Assembly: GCA_022385805.1 (NCBI GenBank)
Contig: MU277716.1
Span: 1 to 64,000 of the forward strand
Length of the DNA stretch: 64,000 nucleotides
Direction: 5' to 3'
From: Pilatotrama ljubarskyi
Taxonomy: Eukaryota > Basidiomycota > Agaricomycetes > Polyporales > Polyporaceae
Of this stretch, positions 1 to 10,324 are shown one piece after another; the first letter of the stretch is position 1; the number at the start of each line of letters is the position of its first letter. The translations under genes and the position numbers were made by a program. A model generated the notes under the pieces. It saw only the letters and a list, made by a program, of their open reading frames with translations. It made no database searches and was not told the DNA's origin.

Positions 1-236
1 TGATCGCCTTCCGGGATCAGCATCTTGTTCTGCAGAAACTCGATGGCGGAGCCCAAGTCCGGAATGACGCTCTCGGCATCCGTCCATGCCTCTTCTTGCG
101 AGGGCGGATGCAGTCTCGACGCTGTTGCCCTTGTACTCTTTGTCGCTGGAGGTTTTTCACGGGCGCCTACAGGTGTCTGTGTCGACGGCGGTGTACTGAC
201 AGGTCTAGACGGCAGACGACGACCTGAGAAGGACAT
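1..236 (-). CDS. N-terminal fragment of an unidentified protein, cut by the window edge
   Basis: A minus-strand frame opens with ATG at 236 and stays open for 78 codons to the left edge of the window. The first half is rich in Ser, Thr, Pro and Arg (starting MSFSGRRLPSRPV), as in a disordered leader. It then turns into a mixed acidic and hydrophobic stretch (SVIPDLGSAIEFLQNKMLIP) that could begin a helical domain. I recognise no family. Because only the N-terminus is visible and no splice site falls inside, the frame could also be part of a longer first exon. The codon pattern looks coding, but the call rests only on an uninterrupted frame and a plausible start. Confidence 0.4.
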   Translation of the reverse strand, partial: MSFSGRRLPSRPVSTPPSTQTPVGAREKPPATKSTRATASRLHPPSQEEAWTDAESVIPDLGSAIEFLQNKMLIPEGD

Positions 237-619
237 GGCGGGGCACGAAGACTGCTAGAGACACTAATCTAGAGTAGCCTGCCCCAGAACCGAGTAATAA
301 CCGCACTCCTCGAGCCTCCCCCTATGAGGCCGAAGCGTGGGAAAAACTAGGAGGTGGTGGTAGAGCGTCAAGAGGGGTCCGTAGACGAATCTTGTCAATG
401 TCTAGTTTGATGTACGAGTCAGCACCTGTACAATATTCTCGCATATGGAGTCATCGCTAGCAAGGACCGAGCACCAGGACGTTCGGTATTGTTACGACGA
501 AGAATGAATCACGGTATCTATGCATCTTTACCATGTCATGCCAGCCATCTACCAGGTAAGTGCGACACAAGCGGTTCGAGGATTCCGTGCACGTCGATCT
601 TGTCACCTCAAGCACCTTC

Positions 620-2093
620 TCAAAACCTCGGCGCTTGGAGCTCATATCTGGAAATGATCCGTAAGTCGCTCAGGAGTGAATGTCATGCGATGGTCCAGTT
701 ACTCACGGCTCTTCCAGACACTGCATGTCCTCATCGGTCAAAGCCTTTCCAGTGCTGATGCTCTCCTGCAGGCGTTCGGGCTACAAGGTCACAGCATCAG
801 TCCATGCCTGCTCACTCGACACTGCAAATCAAATTACCGTGTTTGCGCCAACGATCGGCGCCGTCACCTTAGCTGCAACCCAAGCCAACGCCACCTGGCT
901 CATGGTCCAACCCTTCTTACTGGCGAGCTCCTCGACGCGCTGGATAATCCTCTTGTCGGATTCGCGCCGAGGTTTCTCGAAAGGCGTGCCAGCGATCAGC
1001 TTGCTGCGTTCGGTTTCGGAACCCAGTGGACGAGCGAGGTGGCCGTCCATCAGCGGTGAGTAAGCGATCACACCGACACCGGCATGCTTGCAGTATGCCA
1101 GCATTTCGAGTTCCTAGGATGCGAAGTCAGGACGTCAGCGCTCAAAGCATTCAACATGCAGCGGAAGCCGCAAGAGGCGAGCGACGAGCGCTGCGCACGA
1201 CTAACGTACCTCGGGACGGTACAGGAGCGAGTACTCAACCTGCATGCTCACGAACGGCGTCCAGCCGTGGAGCTGCGCTACGTGCTGCATCTCGGAGAAC
1301 TGCCATGTACGCATGTTGCAGGCCCCCAAGTACCGGACTTTGCCGCTCTGCACCAGATCGTGGAGCGCCTTCATTGTCTCCTCGAGCGGCGTCGTCGGGT
1401 CGAACGTGTGCACTTCGAGCACGTCGATGTACGACGTGCGCAGGCGCTTGAGCGAAGCCTCGACTTGGTTGAAGAGTGCCGCGCGAGACAATCCGCCTTG
1501 ATTCACAAAGTCGCGGGTGTTGTTCAAGCCGGGGTTGAGCATCGTCAACGTAGACGGGTCGGGAGAAACCAGGAAGAACGCCTTTGTCATGATGACAAGG
1601 TTCTCTCGCGGAATGTCGTACTGCGAATCACTGAGCTCATATTTCAGATACGGAGATCTTTTCACATGCATACCTTCTCAGTGAAGGTCGCGATCATCCT
1701 TTCGGCGTCACCGTTGGAGTAAGTGTTCGCGGTATCTATGGTGTTGATCCCCAAGTCCCACGCTGCTTTCAGCAGAGGGAGGGCCTTCGCGAAGTCGGAA
1801 TGAGTGCTTCTTTCGCTGTCGGCTGATGCCAAAGTTAACATACCTTGTCCTCTCCTAGAATCCAAGGCTATTGCGAATGCAACGATCAGACAGAGTAAGC
1901 AGGAACCGAAAGGAAAACGCGCTCACACTCCACTTCGGGTTCCCGACGGTCATGCCTCCAAACTACGATTCGGGTGATTCGTCAACGTCCGCCTGAATGT
2001 CATCTGACGCACGTATGTACGTACAATGGGAACAGAGACGCGAAGACCGGAGTTTCCGAGTTGACGATACTGTGCATTTGGGTTCGGGAACAT
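620..2093 (-). CDS. aldo/keto reductase (AKR superfamily)
   Basis: NAD(P)H-dependent oxidoreductase with the fungal aryl-alcohol-dehydrogenase-like AKR layout. The model starts at ATG 2093 with [15 protein letters not shown]. It continues through a 12-codon exon ([12 protein letters not shown], about 1950), PWILGEDK and then [17 protein letters not shown], which carries the Asp and Tyr of the catalytic tetrad. LVIMTKAF supplies the Lys and [12 protein letters not shown] the His. The C-terminal half ([15 protein letters not shown], then QVALAWVAA and IVGANT) is the usual barrel end with the cofactor loop. The last exon is joined by GT-AG from EEP to YELQAPRF and stops at 620-622. At least six short introns are needed. 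Residue order and length fit a complete gene. The substrate cannot be predicted; these enzymes reduce aldehydes or ketones in the cytosol. Confidence 0.88.
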
Positions 2094-2947
2094 CTTCAAA
2101 GGTGGTGTTCGTTTTCTGGGACAACTCCGGCTACGATGCTTATGTTCCCGCTGGAAAGCGTCGTTATGATGATGAGCGAGACCATGTATCGTGTACGAGG
2201 GATGAACCGAACATATTGACTCACCAGCGGGCGGTACGGGGTGCAGAGTATGGGTAAAGTGTGAAGACACTGGCAGGCGTCCGTCCCTTTAAGCAAGGCC
2301 AGTGAACCGCGCTCTGGCCGCTCGAAGAAATAGGTTCATCGCAGGGTGAGCACGAAAGCTTCTGAGAGGGCGCAGAACATTGGGACGTGGCACCTCCATC
2401 ACCGCCCAACGGCGGCGGCCCTGTCTTGTTTCGGTCACGAGATAAGCAGGTATACATGCGGGAAACCTGTAGCCGAACCTCTTGATTGTACGACTCGTTG
2501 AGGCCCACAGCTCAAACCGCCCATGGTGCTCAGTATCACAGTCATATTGAATTTGAATATTCTCCTGCACAGCACCCCATAAAGCAAGTACTTACTACTC
2601 TATGAGCAGTGGACTCTTGATGAAGGCGCTGTATTGATTTGTCTCAGCGCTCTCTGCGAGCAGCGACGTATGTACGTACATGCCATCCTCAGGCTCAGGA
2701 AGCAACTTGAACATCATGCGCCCATCATGCCTTCTGGCATCAGCGCGACTTGTCCCTGAGTGGAGAGGCGCAGGAGTAAAAGCACCGCCGAGCCTTGGGA
2801 TTTTGAGCAGCAATTCCGCCGAGTTGAGAGCGAGGGACTCGGAGCGAGGAGCCACACGAGTACAGCTGTTCGGACCTGCGCGAGCCTGAGGCCACTGGTT
2901 AACGCGCGCTCCGAATACTGATGTTTTGCGGCTGAGCTGTGAGTCGA
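2094..2947. other. gene-free stretch upstream of the aldo/keto reductase
   Basis: About 850 bp with only short overlapping frames on both strands and no recognisable domain or consistent splice pattern. The part nearest 2094 is the likely promoter of the aldo/keto reductase. The right end abuts the inverted-repeat element at 2949. Confidence 0.4.
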
Positions 2948-2948
2948 C

Positions 2949-3139
2949 CAGTGTTCGCCCGGTCGACGGCGGTCGTCCTGCAGTCGCGGAGGACTGTGAC
3001 CGACTTGTCAACGTTCAACTGTCGGCCGGCCGATTTTCGGCGCACTCGACCCGGTCGACTTTCCCACCAACGGCGACAGTCGAGCCGGTCGTGCCGACTG
3101 GACGACAGCGCCGACAGTTTGTCAACCGGGCGAACACTG
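2949..3139. mobile_element. hAT-like MITE, 191 bp
   Basis: A 20-bp inverted repeat (left arm 2948-2967, right arm 3121-3140, one mismatch) bounds a non-coding block. If the termini are read as CAGTGTTCGCC...GGCGAACACTG, they resemble hAT termini. The 8-bp flanks are GAGTCGAC at 2941-2948 and GCTTTGAC at 3140-3147 and match at five of eight positions, like a decayed 8-bp target duplication. The interior has several CGGTCGAC-like motifs and a CGGCCGGCCG palindrome. There is no transposase, so it would be non-autonomous. The inverted repeat is seen directly; the superfamily is inference. Confidence 0.5.
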
Positions 3140-3509
3140 GCTTTGACGTCGACATAGCCTGTATAGGCCCTGAATGTTTCGCGTTATCAGTATACTGGAA
3201 TCTCTGTGAATGTGCAAAGACGACTCGTTATCTCACGGATCCGTTGCAGAAATGCGATCGCTTCAGTCGCCGCACGCTATGGCACGGGAATTCGGGATGC
3301 TCAAGCGTCGTAAACTCTGATACGGACACCACATGGAGGCCTCCGAGGGGCGTTAACCGGCCAGCGTCGTACACATGAGCGTACGAGTCGACCGGGTTCT
3401 GCGCGGTAATTGCCGGTCCTGGCTGAGTCAAAGGCTGCTGTCGCGCAGTGACGCCCGCCCGCTGAGGCTGCGACACTGAGTAGAACGGCGATCGTATTGA
3501 AAACACCAT
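3140..3509 (-). pseudogene. truncated serine carboxypeptidase (peptidase S10) relic
   Basis: The minus strand starting at 3509 encodes a decayed copy of the S10 propeptide region seen in the three intact genes nearby: YDAGRLTPLGGL, SVSEFTTLEHPEFPCHSVR and HFCNG correspond to [31 protein letters not shown] and TFCDG. After a GTGAGA donor-like site, a second block just after CAG at 3170-3172 reads AYTGYVDVK, matching the start of exon 2 in the paralogs (AYTGYIDV). Homology then stops at the inverted-repeat element. The usual [10 protein letters not shown] and everything after it, including all catalytic residues, are missing. The exon 1/exon 2 junction is also about 5 nt short relative to the paralogs, which would shift the frame. 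It cannot encode an active peptidase. Confidence 0.75.
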
Positions 3510-3842
3510 GGTTGCACGCGTAGGCTCGCGCTCTGGGAAGGCGAGAAAGCGCTACGCTACGGGAATGCGTATTTTCGCAGAATTTCGAGGTTCGGGGTCC
3601 GAGTTGTGATGGCGGTCAGAGTCAACCTCCGTGTAGGCTCGCAACCGTGCTGCGCCGCGGTGTCGAGCTAGCGTCGATCACGTCCAGCTGTGGAATATAT
3701 CCTTTCCCACATGCCATCCCAGTGATGTTTGAGCCCTGCTACATGCTAACTCAGCCTAAGTCTAGCCATAACGTCTTGCCCCTTACTAAGTCGATAAACT
3801 TTCATCTGAGACTCGCCCTCTTTCGAGTTTTCTTCGACTCCG

Positions 3843-6095
3843 TCAAAGAGGCCCACCCGCGAGCCATCTCTTCGCCAGCTCCAACGATTCGACCGGTCGG
3901 TCGTACGGTGCCTACGAACAGCATGCCACTCAACCGCCACACAAGACAGTGCCGCTGCGATTACACGTACCATATGTCCTGCACCAGCGATCGTCGCGAA
4001 CGTCATACCTCCCCCGCTCCTCGTAAGGCCGGCAACGTCCCCTTGAACGATCCAAGGGACAAGAGGCAGCTCGCGAAACTCGTCCTGCCTGCTCCATTCG
4101 AGCGACACTGTCATTTTCTCATTCCCTATCTGCAAGGTCGGGTTCACCATGACCGACATCAACCACCAGGACACCCAGGACGTACCCAGTTGCAGATGTA
4201 ATCCGTAGCGCCCACGTATACGAGCACGCGGACGTTGCGCTCCAAGAGCGCCTCGAGGTAGTACTGCGCCGGGAACCCGAACCAGTCTATATTTGCCCAG
4301 AACGCCTCGGACACGGTCTGCGACGAGTAGGTGAAGTTCCCGCGTTTGGGAGGGTCGACACCGAGACGAATCTGCGTCTCATTGTTACTGAGGAAGTCTT
4401 GGAGGTCCCTGAGGTGCCATGGCGATGTCAGATTTGACCAGGACGAGCAGGAAGGGATGTTGGAGGCATGGTACCTGACGATCGGATAGCAGTCCTCCAC
4501 GTCTCTCATGCCCGTGCTGTCAAGGAAGTTCATCTCAGCGAGTCATCGAAGACGATGACTGGTGCGAAAGGCCTGACATACCAGGGCCTGGATCGATCCC
4601 AGGAGTTATGAGCTGAACGGAACCCGAGATGAGTCTTCAGAGCTGAGCGCTCACATATCATCCGGGTACATACTCTGGTAATAGTTGTTTATTGCAGAAT
4701 TGCAGAAATGAGCAGCCGCCTGGCAGTCAACCGCGTCGAAGTTCTCGACGCAGGACTCTCTGTAGCGCTTCTCGCATCGAGGCAACTGTCAAGCCGAGGT
4801 ACGAGGGTCAGTCTCAGGCGAGTACGTTGGTAAGTACCTCAGATCAGGGAGCAACTCACGAGCTCCTTCATGCGCACGCAAGACCTGCAAGGAAGGTGAT
4901 GCAAGTCAACTCTCCGTCAACGTCTTGTTTATGCGGTTTTTTGACTCACGCGATGTCATTGACCGGTGGAAACGTCGGATCAGCACATTGCGCCTCATAA
5001 TAAGACGGGAACATGGCCCCGAAGTTGGTGCATCCATTTCCTATGAGGTGTCATCCAGCATGACTGGCACTGGACGGTGTAGGTACGACAGCCACAAACC
5101 TATCATCACCGATGTCAGGTTGATCGGCGTCAGCCCAGCCTTTTCCAGTTCTGCATTCCTGTCGTATATGGTTGAAGCGAACACAGGGATATACCGTCCC
5201 TATGCCACCCCGCTTAAATCAAATATGCTCCCGAATCCTGGAGCCTGAGCACGTCCTCACCCCATAGGACTCCCCGGCGAGGTGGAGCGCCCTCCCCCTG
5301 AACTTTGTGAAGTGCTCAAAGAAGATTGCGATGAATGCAGTGATGTCCTGGGCCGCTTCCTGTGTGGTCCTCTATAACAAGCGAACTTTGGTTATCCTGT
5401 TACACAGCATGACTCAATATGTTGTCAGAGCGGACATACCACAGCTTCTCCGTGTTCCGCGTACGAGAACCCGACGTCGACCGGCTGATCGACAAAGAAG
5501 ATGTTTGCATGCTCATTCCACGACCATGGATTTCTTTTGGTGGTGTTCGCGCCTGTAACGCGACACGGACCTGCGCGCCCACATGCTAGTCAGTTCGTTT
5601 TCGTCTGCACGACGTCGTCCACACCACGCGCACCGAGCTCCATGAACAATCCAAGGCTCGATGAACCTCCGGGACCACCGTTCGTCCAGTAAATGACATC
5701 GTCCGCGTCGGTGTCCCGCCTGCTCTCGAAGAAGTAGAAGAACAGATGGTGTGCCTCGATATCGATATAGCCCGTATATGCACTGTGATATATTCGTACT
5801 TGCCAGGACGATGTCAGGAGGCTGGTATCACTTACTTGACTTCCTCGTCGCAGAAGCGCGACTTCTTGACGCGGACGCTATAGCGCGGAAACGCCGGGTG
5901 CTTCAGGTGAGCGAAGTCTGTTGAGGAGAGGGCTGACAAGTCGCCCAGGGGATTGAACGATTCTGTGTCATACACACTGCGGAATGCAGTCTGTGAACCT
6001 ATCTCTGGCAGCCCTACCAAACCAGGATAGATGAGGGACTCCACGGCGGCGGCAGAAAGAACTCCGAGGAGCGAGAGGAGGTTGCAGAAGTACAT
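3843..6095 (-). CDS. secreted serine carboxypeptidase (peptidase S10), copy A
   Basis: Acid-active exopeptidase that removes C-terminal residues, predicted to be secreted. ATG at 6095 begins a signal peptide ([20 protein letters not shown]), followed by a pro-segment ending in RFCDEEVK. Exon 2 (5634-5782) has [15 protein letters not shown] and the oxyanion-hole motif TNGGPGGSS. Exon 3 has [20 protein letters not shown]. Exon 4 has the nucleophile motif GESYG. Later exons give [20 protein letters not shown], a Cys-rich lid ([18 protein letters not shown]) and DCYPIVR. They then give the catalytic Asp in GATDYICNW and the catalytic His in IAGAGHM. The last exon ([16 protein letters not shown]) stops at 3843-3845. 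All splice joints examined are GT-AG with conserved phases. It is closely similar to copies B and C and lies opposite to them. Confidence 0.9.
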
Positions 6096-7324
6096 CGGAG
6101 GGACAGATCTCCTCTTGCTCTTAGACTGCCAGCGCAGAGAGCAGGACCTTATCCTGTAGTCAACCGCGCCTACCCGCCTTGTAGGGTAGACACGATGTGT
6201 CAGTACAGGCCAAGACGCTCAAAACGCAGAGATATCGCAAACCTTGCTTGGTGGGAAGCGTGGATGGACTCGCCGGAGAGCACTAGTACTCTCACACGAT
6301 TGATATCACACCCTCACTCCAACGCAGGCCACCTGCAGACCGACGTGACGTCCACAGTCATCCAACAAAGTGCGGTCGAGTAAGTATTTAGAAGCCTTGA
6401 AACATTGAAGCACCAGGCTCGAGTCGAACGGCAAGTACTGCACCCGCTAGCGCTCCGCGGCAGGATGTAGCAAGCCGACAGTGCGAAGCGGTACCGGGAC
6501 AGCCGCAGCAGGTGCCGGCGCCTTCGTGCAACTTTAGGGCGACGGGCGCGTCGACATCGACACCGTTTTCGCTCTCTAGATACCTCTGGCGTGCGCGCTC
6601 GTGGACTGCAAGCCTGGAGCTGCATGACCCAGTAGCATTGACGGCTCACAGCCTACCGCACCTCTCACGAAATTGGTCGTACAGGATAGAGCCCATCTTG
6701 CACGTACCCTCGCGGCGAACATGCTCGCCCGACAATGTGGAAGTGCCTCAGCGCGCCCATTGCAGATGAGACGATGCACCTCAGAGATCAGCGCGCGCAT
6801 TGACAGGAAGTGGCGGCCACCGTCGATCCCGACGAAACACGGACATGTGATGGGAGACGCGACGCAGTACACAGCAGCGCGCGCGGATTGCAACGCACCG
6901 CTCCGTAGCCAGCGCGTCCTGTCAATTGCAAACGCACGCACCTCGTATCAATCCCCGTGCGACAGCGGCGTGTATATGCCAGGCAGCGCGTTTGACATTG
7001 ACAGCGCATCGCCCCTCCCAAGTAGACGTTTCACGAGTTTCACGACGCAGCAGAGTTGTAAACAAAAGTGGGACGATTCCAGATGATAAGTTAACGACAG
7101 AAAGGCGCGGGCTCGCGCGCGCGCGTACAGCGCATGGGTATATGCGCATGCAACTAAGTGGTTTAAGTGGATATATCTGGACGGTGAGGGTATTCGTTAG
7201 CAGGGGCGCGCGAAGACGAAAGCGAGAACGCACGATAGAGCAATCAGCGGCTCGAAACCCAAGCCCAAAATCCAAGTCTACTCCCCAGGTAACCCATCAT
7301 ACAATCGCGCGTCCAGTCCACGCC
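6096..7324. other. intergenic stretch, no gene recognised
   Basis: About 1.2 kb between S10 copy A and the first serine palmitoyltransferase small-subunit gene. It contains only short, mutually overlapping frames rich in Arg and Ser, as expected from GC-rich non-coding sequence. The left end is presumably the promoter of S10 copy A, and the right end the 3' flank of the next gene. Confidence 0.4.
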
Positions 7325-7897
7325 TCACAGCTCCGCGCCTCGATCTCGAACCAGACCCACAAGACTCGAGCCGACGGAGTTCACGTTCGCGAGGGACGCG
7401 TTGAGACTCGAGCTCGCAGCGACCTTGAGGCGGAGGAGCGAGTCGGACACGCCGAAGCCCGTGGAGGCGGCGACGTCGCTGCCGAAGAGGTAGTAGGCGG
7501 CGCGTTCCTGGAGGGCGAAGAGACGTTGGGGGAGGTAGAGGAAGCAGGCGGTGGTGAGCAGGATCATCGTCGCGTACATGACGAACACTGCGGAGGGGCG
7601 CGCGAGGTCAGCACGTATGCGCCGAACTCACGTCGGTAGGGTACGCGAGGGCAAGCGTGCAAAGGAGAGGTACTCACTGACGAGGAACTTCTCCCAGGGC
7701 TCAAGCATAGAGAGAGCAAAGGTGACCTCGACCCAGACGCGCCTCCTCCAGAAGAAGCGAGCGATTGGTGAGGACGGCTTGCGGTACGGCAGCTGGAGGC
7801 CGAAGAGGATTTGGGACATGGTCGCCTCGCGCTTCCACTCGTGGTAAGACATGGCGGAGGTGTAGTACGCGGGGTCAGCGACAGTGGTGGACGGCAT
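7325..7897 (-). CDS. serine palmitoyltransferase small subunit-like protein, copy 1
   Basis: Small ER membrane protein expected to bind and stimulate serine palmitoyltransferase, the first enzyme of sphingolipid synthesis. Exon 1 (7678-7897) encodes a leader, then LPYRKPSSPIARFFWRRR and the family signature ALSMLEPWEKFLV. Exon 2 (7325-7587) continues with a membrane segment (MYATMILLTTACFLYLP) and QRLFALQERAAYYLFG. The animal SPTSS proteins share the hallmark YMLEPWE followed by a single membrane helix. The joint LV|MFVMY uses GTGAGT and CAG in phase 1. The product is 160 aa, longer than the roughly 70-80 aa animal subunits because of N- and C-terminal extensions. A paralog lies 1.9 kb away in the same orientation. 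Confidence 0.8.
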
Positions 7898-9765
7898 GTT
7901 TGTGAGATGGTGTGACGAGGAAGGCGAGTTTGTTGTCGTTGCGAGGACCGAGTAGCGAGACGAGGTGCGTGAGACCAGGAGAGCGGCCTGTGCGATGCTA
8001 GGGCTGGCGGGCAAACGACGGGGACGGTGAGGAGGGCGTGGGTTGGGGAGAGGGAGAGGGAGAGACGGGGAGGGGGTTTGCGGCGGAGATCTCAGAGTTT
8101 TATAGGCACATTCTGGATGGCACGATCGGGCACTGTGCGCTTGCGGTCGCATCGCCTGTCTCCGCGTAACAGCACCACTCCGCCCGTCCCAGCCAACAGT
8201 CTCCAACAGTCGTGCTCTTCTCGCCAACAGGAAGTCCAGACAGCGCGCGGCTGCACAGAACATCCGGCTGCGCCCCCGCCCTCCCCCGCCCTCCCCTCGA
8301 TCGATCCTCCTGCCAAGAAACTTACCTTCATCTTTCCAACACTCTGAGTCTCAAAGCCATTGCTGCGAATCTTCCTCCTCTGAGCTTAGACACTACCTTT
8401 TTCACATGCGCAAAACCACCGGCTTCTCACCGTTTGATAGTGGTCGCCAAAGGACCAGGCATCGGCGGATTCCCCATTGCAAACGCCAGACGCTATCAGG
8501 CCCGAAAACGCCACAGCGCCGGCGCCCCAACTTTCGATGCCCCTGGACCCTGGAGAGAGAGAGAGAGAAAAACAGTTTCGGCCATCGGAGCTTGGGCAAG
8601 ATCCCTCCGACTGCTCGGACAAAACTAATCCGTAGGGCTGTTATAGACGCACTACTTACTCACTGTGCATATACAGTACTGTACGCGTTGCGTGACGCAC
8701 CTAAGTACGCGCGAAACAGGCATCACGGAGCGTGCGAGAAGCGCGTCGTGACGGGCTGTGGACGTCTTTTGCAAAGATGGAGCACAGGTACGGGTCTGCG
8801 CACGCCGGCGATGCAAGCGAGCACACTGGTGGATCGTCAACAAACCGACTTCCAGCCATACCATCTTTTAGGCTCTCATGTCGAATGCTAACAATCCCAG
8901 CGTGCGCACGGCCGCTGTATGGAGCACCTTCGGAGAATCTCTTGGCGCAGATTCGCAACCGGGTCAATGTGCTACCCGTGCGGACCGAGTCTCGCATTGT
9001 ACAATGAAATTCAATGATAAAACCTACATATCGCCTTTCCTCCCGTCCGAGGGGTCATCGACGTCAACGATCGCGAACGGTCAACCAGCCTATGATCTGA
9101 AATCCACCAGACCTTATACCCGGTCCGACGTCGTCAAGCCTATTACGCAGAAAATCCAGAGCCCGTATCGTTGACAGCCAGAGATCGCGGAGCGCAGTGC
9201 AGTGGACCAGTGCAGAACGAAACACAGGAACACCAGAGACAGGAGCGCGCTGCAGAGTGAGATTTCCGGGGGACAGAGGGACCGAGAGTGACAGGAATCC
9301 AGAGCCGCCGGCGAAATGACACCCTACGTCAAGAGAACCCGGGAGTCCGGCGAGCAACTGCACGCTTCTTTGCTCGGCGCCGTTATAAGGACAGACGGCG
9401 CGCTTACCGGTTGCGTGGGATCCCCCGACCTACCTCTCCGCTGTATCCAACCATCATGACGGGGACCTCCAGCATACACCCACCTGAGCTATTGCTTGTC
9501 CACTCTATCTTGCATTCGATGATACCTGGCGCTCCTTCTGGCAGCTTGCAGCAAACGACGACCATGGCGAATTACAAATGTATTACATGATATACCTGCA
9601 AGGCGAGCTCAGCACCAGCCCGCGAACGTCATCGAACCACAAGCCGCGCGACAGCGAGGAGGGAACACTCACAATGAACGTACGTGCAAATCGAAAGCTA
9701 TTGATGCATTGCGAAACCTCGATACTTCCACCCTAGATCTCTCTCGCCCTTCTTCGTGTGAAGGC
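7898..9765. other. intergenic stretch between the two SPT small-subunit genes
   Basis: About 1.9 kb without a recognisable gene. It begins with a pyrimidine-rich promoter region for copy 1 (minus strand), carries a short GA dinucleotide run at about 8552-8570, and ends in the 3' flank of copy 2. Frames present are short and show no homology or splice logic. Confidence 0.4.
8097..8103 (-). promoter_or_regulatory. TATA-like box of SPT small subunit copy 1
   Basis: TATAAAA on the minus strand, about 200 nt upstream of the ATG at 7897. It is the only such motif close to this start. Function is inferred from position. Confidence 0.35.
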
Positions 9766-10324
9766 TCATAGATGCGCACGCGCGGCCGCGGCCGACACGT
9801 TCAACTTGCTCCAGTCGGCGACAAGGTGGCGCACGGTGTTGGTGGCGATGTCCACGTCCTCGTTGCCGAAGAAGTAGTACAGCAGGCGGCGGTGCACAAG
9901 CGTCGCCTGCTGCGGCAACTTGTACAAGCCCGTGAGGACGAGCGTGAGCAGCAGGTAGATGATCGTCACTGCGCGCGTGAGTCCAAGTCAGTACGCATCC
10001 TTTACTCGACTGAATGGGGGGAGGGGAGTGGAAGCGGAGGAATGGAAGCCAGGACAGAGGTCGGAGCGAGCGTGCAAAACGGAAGACGAGCGGTAGGCGG
10101 TCGAGGGAAGAAGATCGGGAACACGAGAGAAGCGGACACTCACATACGAGGATCTTCTCCCAGGGCTCGAGCAGCGACAGCCCAATCGTCGTCTCGATCC
10201 ACAGGCGCCACCGCCAGAGGTACGCTCCGACGCGGTTCTTCGGCGGGCGGTACGGCAGGTCGATCCCGAACAGTGCGCTCGCCGTCGTCGGCACGCGCGT
10301 CCAGTCCTCGAGCGAGTTCCTCAT
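9766..10324 (-). CDS. serine palmitoyltransferase small subunit-like protein, copy 2
   Basis: Paralog of the gene at 7325-7897 with the same two-exon structure and the same intron position. Exon 1 (10144-10324) ends in LPYRPPKNRVGAYLWRWR then IGLSLLEPWEKILV. Exon 2 (9766-9968) gives the membrane segment IIYLLLTLVLTGLYKLPQ and HRRLLYYFFGNEDVD. The intron is GTGAGT...CAG in phase 1, as in copy 1. The product is 127 aa and the N-terminal extension is shorter than in copy 1. The conserved LEPWEK core and the following helix support the family call, and the shared intron supports a local duplication. Whether both copies bind the same LCB1/LCB2 core cannot be told from sequence. Confidence 0.78.

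Noticed and set aside
8212..8891. Several overlapping frames upstream of SPT small-subunit copy 1
   Set aside because: Composition is typical of non-coding GC-rich DNA, including a GA repeat, with no consistent splice sites.
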